Shown: piece by piece, positions 1 to 13,381 of the stretch
Layout of the letters: each line of letters begins with the position of its first letter
How positions within the stretch are numbered: the stretch's first letter is position 1
Assembly: GCF_028292805.1 (NCBI RefSeq)
Contig: NZ_JAQGLS010000055.1
Coordinates: 1 to 50,198, forward strand
Source: Ramlibacter sp.
Lineage (GTDB): Bacteria > Pseudomonadota > Gammaproteobacteria > Burkholderiales > Burkholderiaceae_C
Length of the DNA stretch: 50,198 bases
Reading direction: 5' to 3'
Notes under the pieces: generated by a model
The model's input: the letters and a program-made list of their open reading frames with translations, nothing else
Database searches by the model: none
Told to the model about the DNA's origin: nothing
Translations under genes and position numbers: made by a program

Positions 1-34
1 CCATCAGGCGAAGGATCCGCTCCATCGTGCTCAT
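1..34 (-). CDS. N-terminus of a gene running off the left edge (MSTMERILRLM...), possibly a PilT/PilU-family ATPase
   Basis: Minus-strand ATG at 34..32 followed by STMERILRLM; position next to dapD and N-terminal wording resemble PilU-like proteins. Only 11 codons are visible. Confidence 0.4.
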   Translation of the reverse strand, partial: MSTMERILRLM

Positions 35-64
35 GAATCCACCTTCGGCATGGGATGGCCCCGG

Positions 65-889
65 TCAGGGGCGAAGCAGGTCGTTGAGCGAGGTCTTGGC
101 CCGGGTCTGGGCATCGACGCGCTTGACGATGATGGCGGCGTACAGGCTGTACTTGCCGCCGTCCTTGGGCAGGCTGCCGGAGATCACCACCGAGCCGGCC
201 GGGATCCGGCCGTAGGTCGTTTCGCCGGTCGTGCGGTCGTAGATCGGGGTGCTCTGACCCAGGTACACGCCCATCGAAATGACCGAGTTCTCCTCGACGA
301 TCACGCCCTCCACGACTTCGGACCGGGCGCCGATGAAGCAGTTGTCCTCGATGATGGTCGGGTTGGCCTGCAGCGGCTCCAGCACGCCACCCAGGCCGAC
401 GCCGCCGGACAGGTGGACGTTCTTGCCGACCTGCGCGCAGGAACCGACCGTGGCCCAGGTGTCCACCATGGTGCCTTCGTCGACGTAGGCGCCGATGTTC
501 ACGTAGCTGGGCATCAGGATCGCGCCTTTGGCGATGAAGCTGCCCCGGCGAGCGACCGCGGGCGGCACGACGCGCACGCCGGTGGCGGCCATTTCCTCGG
601 CCGACAGGTGGGCGAACTTGGTCGGCACCTTGTCGAAGAAGGCCAGGTCGCCGGCCTTCATCAGCACGTTGTCGTTCAGCCGGAACGACAGCAGCACGGC
701 TTTCTTGAGCCACTGGTGCACCGTCCACTTGCCCACGCTTTCGCGGGTGGCCACGCGCAGCTTGCCCACGTTCAGCTCGGAGATGACGTGATCGACGGCC
801 TCGACCACTTCCTTGGGCGCCTTGCCGGGCGACAGGTTGGCGCGGTCGTCCCACGCGGTATCGATGGTCTGCTGGAGTTGCTGGGTCAT
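65..889 (-). CDS. dapD: 2,3,4,5-tetrahydropyridine-2,6-dicarboxylate N-succinyltransferase
   Basis: 274 aa from [22 protein letters not shown] to ...[10 protein letters not shown] with left-handed beta-helix hexapeptide region ([51 protein letters not shown]). ATGA overlap with dapC. Confidence 0.96.
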   Translation of the reverse strand: MTQQLQQTIDTAWDDRANLSPGKAPKEVVEAVDHVISELNVGKLRVATRESVGKWTVHQWLKKAVLLSFRLNDNVLMKAGDLAFFDKVPTKFAHLSAEEMAATGVRVVPPAVARRGSFIAKGAILMPSYVNIGAYVDEGTMVDTWATVGSCAQVGKNVHLSGGVGLGGVLEPLQANPTIIEDNCFIGARSEVVEGVIVEENSVISMGVYLGQSTPIYDRTTGETTYGRIPAGSVVISGSLPKDGGKYSLYAAIIVKRVDAQTRAKTSLNDLLRP

Positions 890-2100
890 TGGGGACTCTG
901 GTCTCGGGTATCTTGAACGAACTGCACGATCCGCTGCGCGGCTTCCAGGCATTCGGCGGTGTCGGCCACCAGCGCCATGCGCACGCGGCCGGCGCCGGGG
1001 TTGGCCCCGTGGGCCTCGCGCCCCAGGAAGCTGCCCGGCAGCACGACCACATTGTATTGAGCCAGCAGGGCGCGGGCGAACGCCGTGTCGCTTCCGCGCA
1101 CCCCCGCCCACAGGTAGAAGCCGGCGTCGGGCAGCCGCACGTCCAGCACCGGCTCGAGCAGCGGCGTGACCTGGGCGAACTTGCGGCGGTACTGTTCGCG
1201 GTTGTCCACCACGTGCGCCTCGTCGCTCCAGGCCGCGGCGCTGGCAGCCTGCACGATCGGGCTCATCGCGCTGCCGTGATAGGTGCGGTACAGCAGGAAC
1301 TGCTGCAGCAGGCCAGCGTCGCCAGCCACGAAACCGCTGCGCATGCCGGGCACGTTGCTGCGCTTGGACAGGCTGGTGAAGGCCACCAGCTGCTTGAAGT
1401 CTGTGCGACCGAGTTGCGCCGCCGCCTCCAGCCCGCCCAGCGGCGGCTCGGCGCGGAAGTAGATTTCGCTGTAGCACTCGTCCGAGGCGATCACGAAGCC
1501 GTGTTTGTCCTGCAGCGCGAACAACTTGCGCCACTCGTCCAGCGGCATCACCGCGCCGGTCGGGTTGCCGGGCGAGCAGACGAACAGCAGCTGCGTCTTC
1601 GCCCAGGTCGCCTCGGGCACGCTGTCCCAATCGATGGCGAAGTTGCGCGCCGGGTCGCTGGGGACGTAGTACGGCTGCGCGCCCGACAGCAGCGCCGCCC
1701 CTTCGTAGATTTGGTAGAACGGGTTGGGGCAGACCACCACCGCCGGCCGCGTCGGGTCGATCACGGCCTGGGCGAACGCGAACAGCGCCTCGCGCGAGCC
1801 GTTGACGGGCAGCACCTGCGTTTGCGGATCCAGCGCAATGCCGTAGCGCCGCTGGACCCAGCCGGTGCAGGCGGTGCGCAGCTCGCGCGTGCCGGCCGTC
1901 GGTGGATACCCCGCCAGGTCGTGGCCTGGCGTTTCCAGCGCGGCGGCCAGCGCCTGCTTGATGAAAGCGGGGGTCGGGTGCTTGGGCTCGCCGATGCCCA
2001 GGCTGATGTGGCGGTAGGCCGGGTTCGGCGTAACGCCGGCAAACAGCTCCCGCAGCCGCGCGAATGGGTAGGGCTGCAGGCGGGATAACAGGGGATTCAT
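886..2100 (-). CDS. dapC: Succinyldiaminopimelate transaminase
   Basis: 404 aa class I/II aminotransferase ([33 protein letters not shown]-lysine motif), directly upstream of dapD. Confidence 0.94.
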   Translation of the reverse strand: MNPLLSRLQPYPFARLRELFAGVTPNPAYRHISLGIGEPKHPTPAFIKQALAAALETPGHDLAGYPPTAGTRELRTACTGWVQRRYGIALDPQTQVLPVNGSREALFAFAQAVIDPTRPAVVVCPNPFYQIYEGAALLSGAQPYYVPSDPARNFAIDWDSVPEATWAKTQLLFVCSPGNPTGAVMPLDEWRKLFALQDKHGFVIASDECYSEIYFRAEPPLGGLEAAAQLGRTDFKQLVAFTSLSKRSNVPGMRSGFVAGDAGLLQQFLLYRTYHGSAMSPIVQAASAAAWSDEAHVVDNREQYRRKFAQVTPLLEPVLDVRLPDAGFYLWAGVRGSDTAFARALLAQYNVVVLPGSFLGREAHGANPGAGRVRMALVADTAECLEAAQRIVQFVQDTRDQSPQ

Positions 2101-2107
2101 GCGGGGA

Positions 2108-2563
2108 TTATCCCCGCCGCCGCAAGGACGCCCGGGGATCGGCGTTCGTCAGCGGCAGCCCGGCTCGCCGGTACGCCGCCAGCACGAACGGAGAGCAAAA
2201 AAAGCGGTCACTGCGACCGAGCCCGAGCTGCACGGCGCCCACGCGTGCAGCCAGAACTCGCGCACCAGTGCGGGCGTCAGGGCCAGCTCGCACAAGCGCC
2301 GCTCGGTCAAGAACGGCGCCTGCAGCATCAAGCCCATGAAGTTGTAGCGAGTGCCGACCGGCGCGCCCACGAAGGCGTGCCTCCGCTCGACGTGCGCCTG
2401 CCGCGGCTGGGGATGGCGCAACGCGATGTCGCCGGCTGGCAGCGCCTGAGGCCCGACGCAGAAGCCGCGGCGTGCTGTCCGCGCGGTCGTCGTAGAAGCG
2501 CGCCGCGCAGCCCCCCGGCAGGGCGAGCGGAACGGCGGCAAGGAGGCGGCGGCGGGAGGGCGT
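2108..2563 (-). pseudogene. Decayed lipoprotein, NlpC/P60-like (cell-wall hydrolase relative)
   Basis: Recognisable pieces lie in two frames: RRRLLAAVPLALPGGCAARFYDD (frame of ORF 2108..3130), ALPAGDIALRHPQ...TRYNFMGLMLQAPFLTERRLCELAL (frame of ORF 2149..2541), then DRFFCSPFVLAAYRRAGLPLTNADPR back in the first frame. ACG sits where the start codon is expected. Confidence 0.6.
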
Positions 2564-2574
2564 GGCAGCCGATT

Positions 2575-3459
2575 CTAGGCAGCGGGGCCCTCCAGCATCG
2601 CCATCAGCTCCCGCGCGTTGTCCGGCGCATGGCGTTTGTCGGTGTTGTCGAAGTAGCAAAACACGTCGCGCCGGGTGCGCTGCGACGGCGGCTCGCCCGG
2701 CGCGATCAGCCGCGCGTGCGCCGGCTGGCCACCCGCGGCCCAGGCGGCCATCAGGCGCGCCCAGCGTTCCAGTTCTTCGGTGGTGTAGCGGCTGTTGTAC
2801 AGCTCGGTGGCGCCGTGCAGCCGCATGTAGACGAAGTCGGACGTCACGTCTTCGTACAGCGGCCAGGGTCGGGGCGTGTCGGCGACGACCCAGGCGATGC
2901 GGTGGCGGCGCAGCTGGCGGATGAAGTCGGGGGTGACGAAGCTTGCGTGCCGCACCTCGATCGCGTGCCGCAGGCGCCGGCTGCGGTCCACCTGCAGGCA
3001 GTCGCGTCCCTCCAGCCGGCCGTCGCGCTCCAGCGCCAGTTCGGCCGCCGCCAGGGTGGTCCGGGGCAGCAGCCGGAAGAACGCCTCGAACAGCGCCGGG
3101 TCGTATTGCAGGTTGGGCGGGAACTGCCACAGGATCGGCCCGAGCTTGTCGCCCAGCGCGAACAGGCCGGAGGCGAAGAAGTTGGCCAGCGCCACCCGCA
3201 CGTTGCGCAGCCGCAGCATGTGGGTGATGTAGCGGCTACCCTTGACGGCGAACACGAAGCCCGGCGGCGTCTGCTCCGCCCACATGGCGTAGCTGGAGGG
3301 CCGCTGCAGCGAATAGAAGGATCCGTTCAGCTCCAGCGACGGGAAGGCGCGCGCCGCGTGTTCCAGCTCGCGCGCCTGCACCAGGCCCTCGGGATAGAAA
3401 TGGCCGCGCCAGGGCGGGTAGCGCCAGCCGGAAACGCCGATCAGGATCCTGCCTGGCAT
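2575..3459 (-). CDS. DUF72 domain-containing protein
   Basis: 294 aa MPGRILIGVSGWRYPPWRGHFYPEGL...ELNGSFYSLQRPSSYAMWAEQTPPGFVFAVKGSRYITH...DVFCYFDNTDKRHAPDNA typical of the DUF72/YecE family. Confidence 0.93.
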   Translation of the reverse strand: MPGRILIGVSGWRYPPWRGHFYPEGLVQARELEHAARAFPSLELNGSFYSLQRPSSYAMWAEQTPPGFVFAVKGSRYITHMLRLRNVRVALANFFASGLFALGDKLGPILWQFPPNLQYDPALFEAFFRLLPRTTLAAAELALERDGRLEGRDCLQVDRSRRLRHAIEVRHASFVTPDFIRQLRRHRIAWVVADTPRPWPLYEDVTSDFVYMRLHGATELYNSRYTTEELERWARLMAAWAAGGQPAHARLIAPGEPPSQRTRRDVFCYFDNTDKRHAPDNARELMAMLEGPAA

Positions 3460-3627
3460 GGGGTGCGGGAGGGTGTTTTCACCGTTTGTGCCAGAACCCG
3501 GGCGCCACGGGGGATTGCTGTAACAGGCGGGCACCGGCCCTGCCGGGCCAGCGGTTATGATTTCCCGCATCGGACGCCGGCTGCCAGCCGGCGTTCTCAT
3601 TCGCGTCAGCATCAAAGGCGAGGGGTC

Positions 3628-6600
3628 GTGCGTCTCACTTCCATCAAGCTTTCCGGCTTCAAGTCCTTTGCCGATCCGACCAACTTCCTGCTGCCCGGCC
3701 AGCTGGTGGGGGTGGTCGGCCCGAACGGCTGCGGCAAATCCAACATCATGGACGCCGTGCGCTGGGTGCTGGGCGAGTCCCGCGCCAGCGAGCTGCGCGG
3801 CGAGTCGATGCAGGACGTGATCTTCAACGGCACCACCACCCGCAAGCCGTCCTCGCGCGCGTCGGTCGAACTGGTGTTCGACAACCCCGACCAGCGCGCC
3901 GGCGGCCAGTGGGCCCAGTTCGCCGAGATCGCGGTCAAGCGCGTGCTGACGCGCGACGGCACCTCCAGCTACTACATCAACAACCAGCCGGTGCGCCGGC
4001 GCGACGTCCAGGACGTGTTCCTGGGCACGGGCCTGGGCCCGCGCGCCTACGCCATCATCGGCCAGGGCACCATCAGCCGGATCATCGAGTCCAAGCCCGA
4101 GGAGCTGCGCCTGTTCCTGGAAGAGGCCGCCGGTGTCTCCAAGTACAAGGAGCGCCGACGCGAGACCGAGAACCGGCTGCACGACACGCGCGAGAACCTC
4201 ACGCGGGTGGAAGACATCCTGCGCGAGCTCAACGCCAACCTGGAAAAGCTTGAAAAGCAGGCCGAAGTCGCCGCCCGCTACAACAAGCTGCAGGCCGACG
4301 TCACGCTCAAGCAGCAGCAGCTGTGGTTCTTGAAGCGCTCGGAAGCCGAGGTCGACCAGGGCCGCGTCAAGGCCGATGCCGACAAGGCCGTCAACGACCT
4401 GGAAGCGCGGATGGCCGACCTGCGCCGCATCGAGAGCGAACTCGAGACGGTGCGCCAGGCCCACTATGCGGCCGGCGACCAGGTCAACCAGGCCCAGGGC
4501 CAGCTGTACGAAGCCAGCGCCGAAGTGGGGCGGCTGGAAGCGGAGATCCGCTTCGTGGTCGAAGGCCGGCAACGGGTCGAGCAGCGCTTGCTGCAGCTCA
4601 AGGAGCAGGCCGCGCAATGGGCCGATCGCAAGGACGAAGCCCTGGCCGAGACCGAGAACCTGGCCGCGATGAGCGTCGACGCCGAGGAGCGCGCCACCTT
4701 GCTGGCCGCCCAGCTGGAAGAGCAGGACACGCAGCTGCCCGACCTGGAAGAGGCGCAGCGCCAGGCCCAGGCCCGCGCCTCCGAACAGCGCAGCGCCGTC
4801 GGCCAGGTGCAGCAGCAGATCCAGGTGCTGGCCGCCGACCAGCGCAACATCGAGGAACAATCGCGCCAGCTGAACCAGCGGCGCGAGCGGCTGGTGGTCG
4901 ACCGCAACGCGCTGGCCGCGCCGGACGAAGCCCGGCTGGTCAAGCTGCAGGCCCAGCTGGCCGCCGCGCAGGAAAGCGCCGAAACTTCCGACGCCCGCCT
5001 GCACGAATTGCAGGAACAGGTGCCGCAGCTGGACGAAGACCGTCGCACCCGGCAGCAGGACGTCAATGCCCAGAGCGCCCGACAGTCCGAGCTGTCGGCC
5101 CGGCTGGAGGCCTTGAAGGCGCTGCAGGACAAGGTCCGCACCGACGGCAAGCTGCAGCCCTGGCTGGCCAAGCATGGCCTGGACGGCCTGCAAGGCTTGT
5201 GGAGCCGCATCCACATCGAGCAAGGCTGGGAAAGCGCGCTGGAAGCGGCGCTGCGCGAACGCATGGGCGCGCTGGAAGTCTCGCGCATCGAAATGGTCCG
5301 CGCCTTCGCCGGCGACCCGCCGCCGGCCAAGCTGGCCTTCTACCATCCGCCGGCGGCCGCCGTGCCGGCAGCGGCCGGCGCGCTGCCGCGCCTGGCCGAC
5401 CTGCTGCGCCTGAACGATGCCGGCCAGAAGGCCTTGCTGTCGGACTGGCTGCACGGCTGCTTCACCGCTGGCACGCTGGAAGAGGCACTGGCCGCGCGCG
5501 ACCGGCTGCAGCCGGGCGAGGCGATCTTCGTCCAGGCCGGCCATGCGGTGACGGCGCACAGCGTCAGCTTCTATGCGCAAGATTCCGAGCAGGCCGGCTT
5601 GCTGGCGCGCCAGCAGGAGATCGAGAACCTGGACAAGCAGCTGCGCGCGCAGTCGCTGATCGCCGAAGAAGCGCGGTCCGCCCTGGTGCGGGCCGAAGCA
5701 GCGTACAGCGACGCCGCGCAGCGCCTGACCACGGCCCGGCGCGAGGCCGCCGAGCACCAGGGGCGCGCCCATGAGCTGCAGGTCGAGACGCTGCGCCTGA
5801 CGCAGCTGGCCGAACAGACCCGCGCCCGCAGCGAGCAGATCAGCGGCGACTTGGCCGAAGTGGACGCCTTGCTGGAGGAGTTGCAGGAGCGCCGCGTCGC
5901 CGCCGAGGGCCGCTTCGAGGAACTGGACATGCAGCTGGCCGACAGCCAGGAGCGCCATGCCCAGCTCGATGAACGCGTGATCGAGGTCGAGCGCAAGCTG
6001 GCTCAGGCGCGCGAGCAGCACCGCAGCCTGGAGCGGCAGGCGCAAGAAGCCCAGTTTGCCCAGCGCGCCCTGCAGGCGCGGCGCGGCGAACTGCAGCGGG
6101 CGATCGAGACCGCCACCCAGCAGACGGGCTCGCTCGCGGCCGAGGAAGAACGGGCCCAGGTCGAACTGACGCGGCTGACCGACGCCGCCGCGCAGGCCGG
6201 GCTGCAGACCGCGCTGGAGCTCAAGTCCGCGCGCGAGCAGTCGCTGGGCGCCCAGCGCAGCGAATACGACGACCTGACGGCCAAGCTGCGCGCCAGCGAC
6301 GAGCGCCGGCTGCAGCTGGAGCGCGAGCTCGACCCGCTGCGCCAGCGCATCACCGAGTTCCAGCTCAAGGAACAGGCGGCGCGGCTGGGGCTGGAGCAAT
6401 ACACCCAGCTGCTGGCCGACAACCAGGCCGACCTGGAGGCGGTCGCCAGGTCGATTGCCGAAGGCAACGTGCGGCTGGGCGGCATGCAGGGCGACATCGA
6501 CCGCATCCACCGCGAAGTGGCGGCGCTGGGCGCCGTCAACCTGGCCGCGCTGGAGGAGCTGAGCACGGCGCGCGAGCGCAAGCAGTTCCTGGACGCGCAA

Positions 6601-7143
6601 TCGGCCGACCTGAACGAAGCCATGAGCACGCTGGAAGACGCCATCAAGAAGATCGACGGCGAAACCCGCGAGCTGCTGGGCAGCACCTTCCAGACCGTCA
6701 ACGAGCACTTCGGGCGGATGTTCCCCGAGCTGTTCGGCGGCGGCAACGCGCGGCTGGTGATGACCGGCGAGGAGATCCTGGACGCCGGCGTGCAGGTGCT
6801 GGCGCAGCCGCCCGGCAAGAAGAACCAGACCATCCACCTGCTGTCGGGCGGCGAGAAGGCGTTGACGGCGATCGCCCTGGTGTTCGCCATCTTCCAGCTG
6901 AACCCGGCGCCGTTCTGCCTGCTGGACGAAGTGGATGCGCCGCTGGACGACGCCAACACCGAGCGCTATGCCAAGCTGGTCAGCAGCATGAGCAAGGAAA
7001 CCCAGTTCCTGTTCATCAGCCACAACAAGATTGCGATGGAAATGGCCAAACAACTGATCGGGGTGACCATGCAGGAGCAGGGCGTCTCGCGCATCGTCGC
7101 GGTCGACATGGAGGCCGCCAAGTCGATGGCCGAGCTGGCATGA
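3628..7143 (+). CDS. smc: Chromosome segregation protein SMC
   Basis: GTG start, 1171 aa; VRLTSIKLSGFKSFADPTNF, Walker A GPNGCGKSN, long coiled coils, C-terminal LSGGEKALTAIALVFAIFQLNPAPFCLLDEVDAPLDDAN. Confidence 0.97.
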   Translation: MRLTSIKLSGFKSFADPTNFLLPGQLVGVVGPNGCGKSNIMDAVRWVLGESRASELRGESMQDVIFNGTTTRKPSSRASVELVFDNPDQRAGGQWAQFAEIAVKRVLTRDGTSSYYINNQPVRRRDVQDVFLGTGLGPRAYAIIGQGTISRIIESKPEELRLFLEEAAGVSKYKERRRETENRLHDTRENLTRVEDILRELNANLEKLEKQAEVAARYNKLQADVTLKQQQLWFLKRSEAEVDQGRVKADADKAVNDLEARMADLRRIESELETVRQAHYAAGDQVNQAQGQLYEASAEVGRLEAEIRFVVEGRQRVEQRLLQLKEQAAQWADRKDEALAETENLAAMSVDAEERATLLAAQLEEQDTQLPDLEEAQRQAQARASEQRSAVGQVQQQIQVLAADQRNIEEQSRQLNQRRERLVVDRNALAAPDEARLVKLQAQLAAAQESAETSDARLHELQEQVPQLDEDRRTRQQDVNAQSARQSELSARLEALKALQDKVRTDGKLQPWLAKHGLDGLQGLWSRIHIEQGWESALEAALRERMGALEVSRIEMVRAFAGDPPPAKLAFYHPPAAAVPAAAGALPRLADLLRLNDAGQKALLSDWLHGCFTAGTLEEALAARDRLQPGEAIFVQAGHAVTAHSVSFYAQDSEQAGLLARQQEIENLDKQLRAQSLIAEEARSALVRAEAAYSDAAQRLTTARREAAEHQGRAHELQVETLRLTQLAEQTRARSEQISGDLAEVDALLEELQERRVAAEGRFEELDMQLADSQERHAQLDERVIEVERKLAQAREQHRSLERQAQEAQFAQRALQARRGELQRAIETATQQTGSLAAEEERAQVELTRLTDAAAQAGLQTALELKSAREQSLGAQRSEYDDLTAKLRASDERRLQLERELDPLRQRITEFQLKEQAARLGLEQYTQLLADNQADLEAVARSIAEGNVRLGGMQGDIDRIHREVAALGAVNLAALEELSTARERKQFLDAQSADLNEAMSTLEDAIKKIDGETRELLGSTFQTVNEHFGRMFPELFGGGNARLVMTGEEILDAGVQVLAQPPGKKNQTIHLLSGGEKALTAIALVFAIFQLNPAPFCLLDEVDAPLDDANTERYAKLVSSMSKETQFLFISHNKIAMEMAKQLIGVTMQEQGVSRIVAVDMEAAKSMAELA

Positions 7144-10335
<3,192 letters not shown>

Positions 10336-10357
10336 GGTGTGCAGCTTGCTGCGCACC
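10336..10357. repeat. Palindromic repeat family 1 (GGTGTGCAGC-TT-GCTGCGCACC)
   Basis: Hairpin directly after the ligA stop; the same core recurs at 27577..27600 and 27621..27640. Confidence 0.8.
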
Positions 10358-10386
10358 GGAGCACGACCACCGCTTGACGTTCTGTC

Positions 10387-10797
10387 TCACGGGGGCGATT
10401 TGCACTCCGGCCGCCGCCACAGCCACACCAGCACCAGCGCCATGATGGAGATGGTGATGCCCACCGCCCATTTCTGCGGCACGAACACCAGCATGAAGAC
10501 CGTGCTGCAGGACATCATCGCGGTGGTCAGCACCTTGGCACGGCGCGGCACCACGCCGCCGTCGCGCCAGTCGCACAGCTGCTGGCCGAAGCGCGGATGG
10601 TTGTGCAGCCAGTCGTGCAGGGCCGGCGAGCAGCGCGCCGCCGCCCAGGCCGCCACCAGCAGGAATGGAACCGTCGGCATCACCGGCAGGAACAGGCCAA
10701 CGACGCCCAGCAGCAGGAACAGTCCGGCCAATGCCAGCATGGCGTAGCGGGCAGCGCCCGTCAGTTGCGGGAGGGGTTCTGGCGCGCCTGGATCCAT
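10387..10797 (-). CDS. DUF454 (YbaN) family membrane protein
   Basis: 136 aa; [64 protein letters not shown] is characteristic of YbaN/DUF454. Confidence 0.92.
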   Translation of the reverse strand: MDPGAPEPLPQLTGAARYAMLALAGLFLLLGVVGLFLPVMPTVPFLLVAAWAAARCSPALHDWLHNHPRFGQQLCDWRDGGVVPRRAKVLTTAMMSCSTVFMLVFVPQKWAVGITISIMALVLVWLWRRPECKSPP

Positions 10798-10847
10798 GGG
10801 CCAGAAGATACCAGCTGCGGCCGGGCAGCGGCGGTATGCTCGTGCGC

Positions 10848-11387
10848 ATGGCTGTACGAGAAATTCTGAAGATGGGGGACGCGCGCCTCCTACGCCTGGC
10901 GAAACCGGTCGAGGCGTTCGATACCCCCGAGCTGCGCGCGCTGCTGGTGGACATGCACGACACCATGCAGGCCGCCAGCGGCGCCGGGCTGGCCGCGCCG
11001 CAAATCGGCGTGGACCTGCAGTTGGTGGTCTTTGGCACCGACGCGCCCAACCCGCGCTACCCCGAGGCCCCGGTGGTGCCGCGCACCGTGCTGATCAATC
11101 CGGTGGTCATGCCCATCGGTGAGGAACAGGAAGACGGCTGGGAAGGCTGCCTGTCCGTGCCCGGGCTGCGCGGCGTGGTGCCGCGCTACCGCCGGATCCT
11201 GTACACGGGGTTCGACCCGCAAGGCCGGCGGATCGAGCGGGAAGCCGAGGGCTTCCACGCGCGGGTGGTGCAGCACGAGTGCGACCACCTGCTGGGCAAG
11301 CTCTACCCGATGCGGGTGCGCGATTTCAGCCAGTTCGGCTTCACCGAGGTGCTGTTCCCGGGGCTGGACGCCGGCGACGACGACTGA
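10848..11387 (+). CDS. def: Peptide deformylase
   Basis: 179 aa; motifs [18 protein letters not shown] and [12 protein letters not shown]. Confidence 0.96.
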   Translation: MAVREILKMGDARLLRLAKPVEAFDTPELRALLVDMHDTMQAASGAGLAAPQIGVDLQLVVFGTDAPNPRYPEAPVVPRTVLINPVVMPIGEEQEDGWEGCLSVPGLRGVVPRYRRILYTGFDPQGRRIEREAEGFHARVVQHECDHLLGKLYPMRVRDFSQFGFTEVLFPGLDAGDDD

Positions 11388-11641
11388 GGCCGCAGCCTCG
11401 CCCAAACCAGCACGAGCAGCCGCACCAGCAACAGATGCTGGGCAGCCAGCACCAGGGCGACCAGCAGCAGGCCATTTGCGCCCGTGGGCAACACGGCGCC
11501 GACGGCGAGCGCGGGCAACCAGGTGAGCCAGAGCTCGAAGGCGAGCGGGCCGGCGCCACCCCACCAGACGTCCAGCAGGGCGCAGCCCAGGGCAAGGCCC
11601 AGGGCTGTTGCGAGTTGCGCGATCAGGATCACCATGGCCAT
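11303..11641 (-). CDS. Putative small hydrophobic membrane protein, antisense-overlapping the def 3' end
   Basis: [29 protein letters not shown]...[22 protein letters not shown] is strongly hydrophobic; no family recognised. Confidence 0.4.
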   Translation of the reverse strand: MAMVILIAQLATALGLALGCALLDVWWGGAGPLAFELWLTWLPALAVGAVLPTGANGLLLVALVLAAQHLLLVRLLVLVWARLRPQSSSPASSPGNSTSVKPNWLKSRTRIG

Positions 11642-11861
11642 CTCCTGCGATGCCTGGTGAGGGTGCGCCTGCCGGGCAGGCAGGACCAGTGCGCCAGTGC
11701 GGCCCGCCGCGGTGACCGATGGCACTGGTGAATGGCCTGAGGAAACGCCGACCAGGGCGCTGGCCTGGACTTCACGAATCGAAAACCGGGCTGCGCATGG
11801 CGCGGACTGGTTGCCCTGGTGGAGAGGAGGCGGCTTTGCGGTCCTCTCCACGCTGATCAAG

Positions 11862-11898
11862 TCACCTGAAAAAATCGCTTTGAGCGATTTTCAGGTGA
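11862..11898 (-). terminator. Hairpin downstream of the Bug-family gene, possible terminator
   Basis: tcacctgaaaaaatcgct-ttg-agcgattttcaggtga: long inverted repeat (two extra As in one arm), just past the minus-strand stop at 11901. Confidence 0.6.
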
Positions 11899-11900
11899 TG

Positions 11901-12890
11901 TCATTGCGCCGTGATGCCGCGCATCATGATCACGCCACCGAGCATGGCGGTGTCGGACTTGATGCGGTTGGCCAGGCCTTCGGCGGAGGTGCCGGCCACC
12001 TGCCAGCCTTGCTGGAACAGCTTGCCGCGCACGTCGGGCGAGCGGGTGATCTCGGAGATCAGCTGCGACAGCCTGGCGGCGATCGGCTTGGGCATCGACA
12101 CCGGGGCGGCGGCGGCCGTCCAGATTTCCAGCTGGAAGCCACGCACGTCCTGCTCGTTCAGGCTGGGGTAGTCGGGCACCAGCGGGCTGCGGTTCAGGGA
12201 CGTGACGCCCACGGCCTTGAGCTTGCCGGCGCGGATCTGCGCGGCGGCCAGCGCCGGGGGCAGCAGCGACAGCTGGATCTGGTTGGTCATCAGCGCCTGG
12301 ATCACCTGCGGGTTGCCCGGATAGGGAATGTGCACCGGGGTGATGTTGGTCTTGGTGGCCAGCAGTTCCATGCCGATGTGGCCGACCGTGCCGATGCCTG
12401 GCGAGCCGTAGCTCCACTTGGTGCCGCCGTTGCGCGCCGCCAGGAAGAACTCCTGCGCGTTCTTGAACGGCGCGTCGGCGGGTGCGGTCAGAAGCAGCGG
12501 GGCGGTACCGATCAGGCTGAGCGGCTGGAAGGCCTTGAGCGGGTCGAACGGGGTCGCCGGGTTCAGCATCTTGGCGATGGTCATGTTGCCGTTGATCATC
12601 ACGCCGATGGTGTGGTCGTCGGTCGCCTTGGCCACGATGTCGCCGGCGATGTTGCCGCCCGCGCCGACGCGGTTTTCCACCAGCACCGGCTGGCCGAGCG
12701 CGCGCGACAGCGGCTCGGCGATGGTGCGCGCGACCAGGTCGGGCGTGGAGCCGCCGGGGAAGCCGACGATGATGCGGACCGGCTTGGTCGGCCAGGCGAC
12801 GGCGGGAGCGGTTTTCTGCGCGAAAGCGGTGGTGGCGGCGGCGGCGAGCGCCAGCAGTACGAATCCGCGGCGGGCGGTGGTCTTCGACAT
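11901..12890 (-). CDS. Tripartite tricarboxylate transporter (Bug family) substrate-binding protein
   Basis: 329 aa with signal peptide; WPTKPVRIIVGFPGGSTPDLVARTIAEPLSRALGQPVLVENRVGAGGNIAGDIVAK is the Bug signature. Confidence 0.95.
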   Translation of the reverse strand: MSKTTARRGFVLLALAAAATTAFAQKTAPAVAWPTKPVRIIVGFPGGSTPDLVARTIAEPLSRALGQPVLVENRVGAGGNIAGDIVAKATDDHTIGVMINGNMTIAKMLNPATPFDPLKAFQPLSLIGTAPLLLTAPADAPFKNAQEFFLAARNGGTKWSYGSPGIGTVGHIGMELLATKTNITPVHIPYPGNPQVIQALMTNQIQLSLLPPALAAAQIRAGKLKAVGVTSLNRSPLVPDYPSLNEQDVRGFQLEIWTAAAAPVSMPKPIAARLSQLISEITRSPDVRGKLFQQGWQVAGTSAEGLANRIKSDTAMLGGVIMMRGITAQ

Positions 12891-13055
12891 GGGGATCCCT
12901 CTTGAAATGCGAAACGGCCTTGCTCGGCCGTGGTGGCGATGGTACCGAGCCCCACTGGCGCGGCTTTAAGTGAATTGCGTAGGAAATAAACTCAGGGCCC
13001 GAAGCCGGAAGCTGTCACCATCGGACATCCATGGCCTCCATGGCGTGGAGCAGTC

Positions 13056-13358
13056 ATCAATCCCCTTATCTGGTGCGCCGTCGGCGCGGTCGTCGGCCTG
13101 CTGGCCGGCACCATCATGGGCAGCAACGGCAAGACCGTGCGCATCGAAGAGATCTGCGTGGGCATCTTCGGCGCGTTCATCGGCGGCGAGTTCCTGCCTT
13201 CGGTGCTGAGCGAAACCGGCACCGTGGCTCCCGGCTTCAGCGGGATGGCGCTGATGACCGGTGTCGCCGGCGCGGCCGTCATGCTGGTGCTGCTGAAACT
13301 CATGCGCCGCACGGTCGGCCCGATGCGCGACAGCAAGAGCCGCATGACGAAACGCTGA
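13056..13358 (+). CDS. GlsB/YeaQ/YmgE-like (transglycosylase-associated) small membrane protein with non-canonical start
   Basis: In-frame (I/M)NPLIWCAVGAVVGLLAGTIMGSNGKTVRIEEICVGIFGAFIGGEF...MLVLLKLMRRTVGPMRDSKSRMTKR; first ATG is internal at 13116, conserved-looking N-terminus begins at ATC 13056 after a GGAG. Confidence 0.6.
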   Translation: MNPLIWCAVGAVVGLLAGTIMGSNGKTVRIEEICVGIFGAFIGGEFLPSVLSETGTVAPGFSGMALMTGVAGAAVMLVLLKLMRRTVGPMRDSKSRMTKR

Positions 13359-13381
13359 CCGCGGTTCGGCTCCCTCGCCTG

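Noticed and set aside
2245-3627. N-terminal extension of the smc ORF as given in the ORF track (start 2245)
   Set aside because: The extension overlaps DUF72 antisense and is low complexity; SMC homology begins at the GTG 3628.
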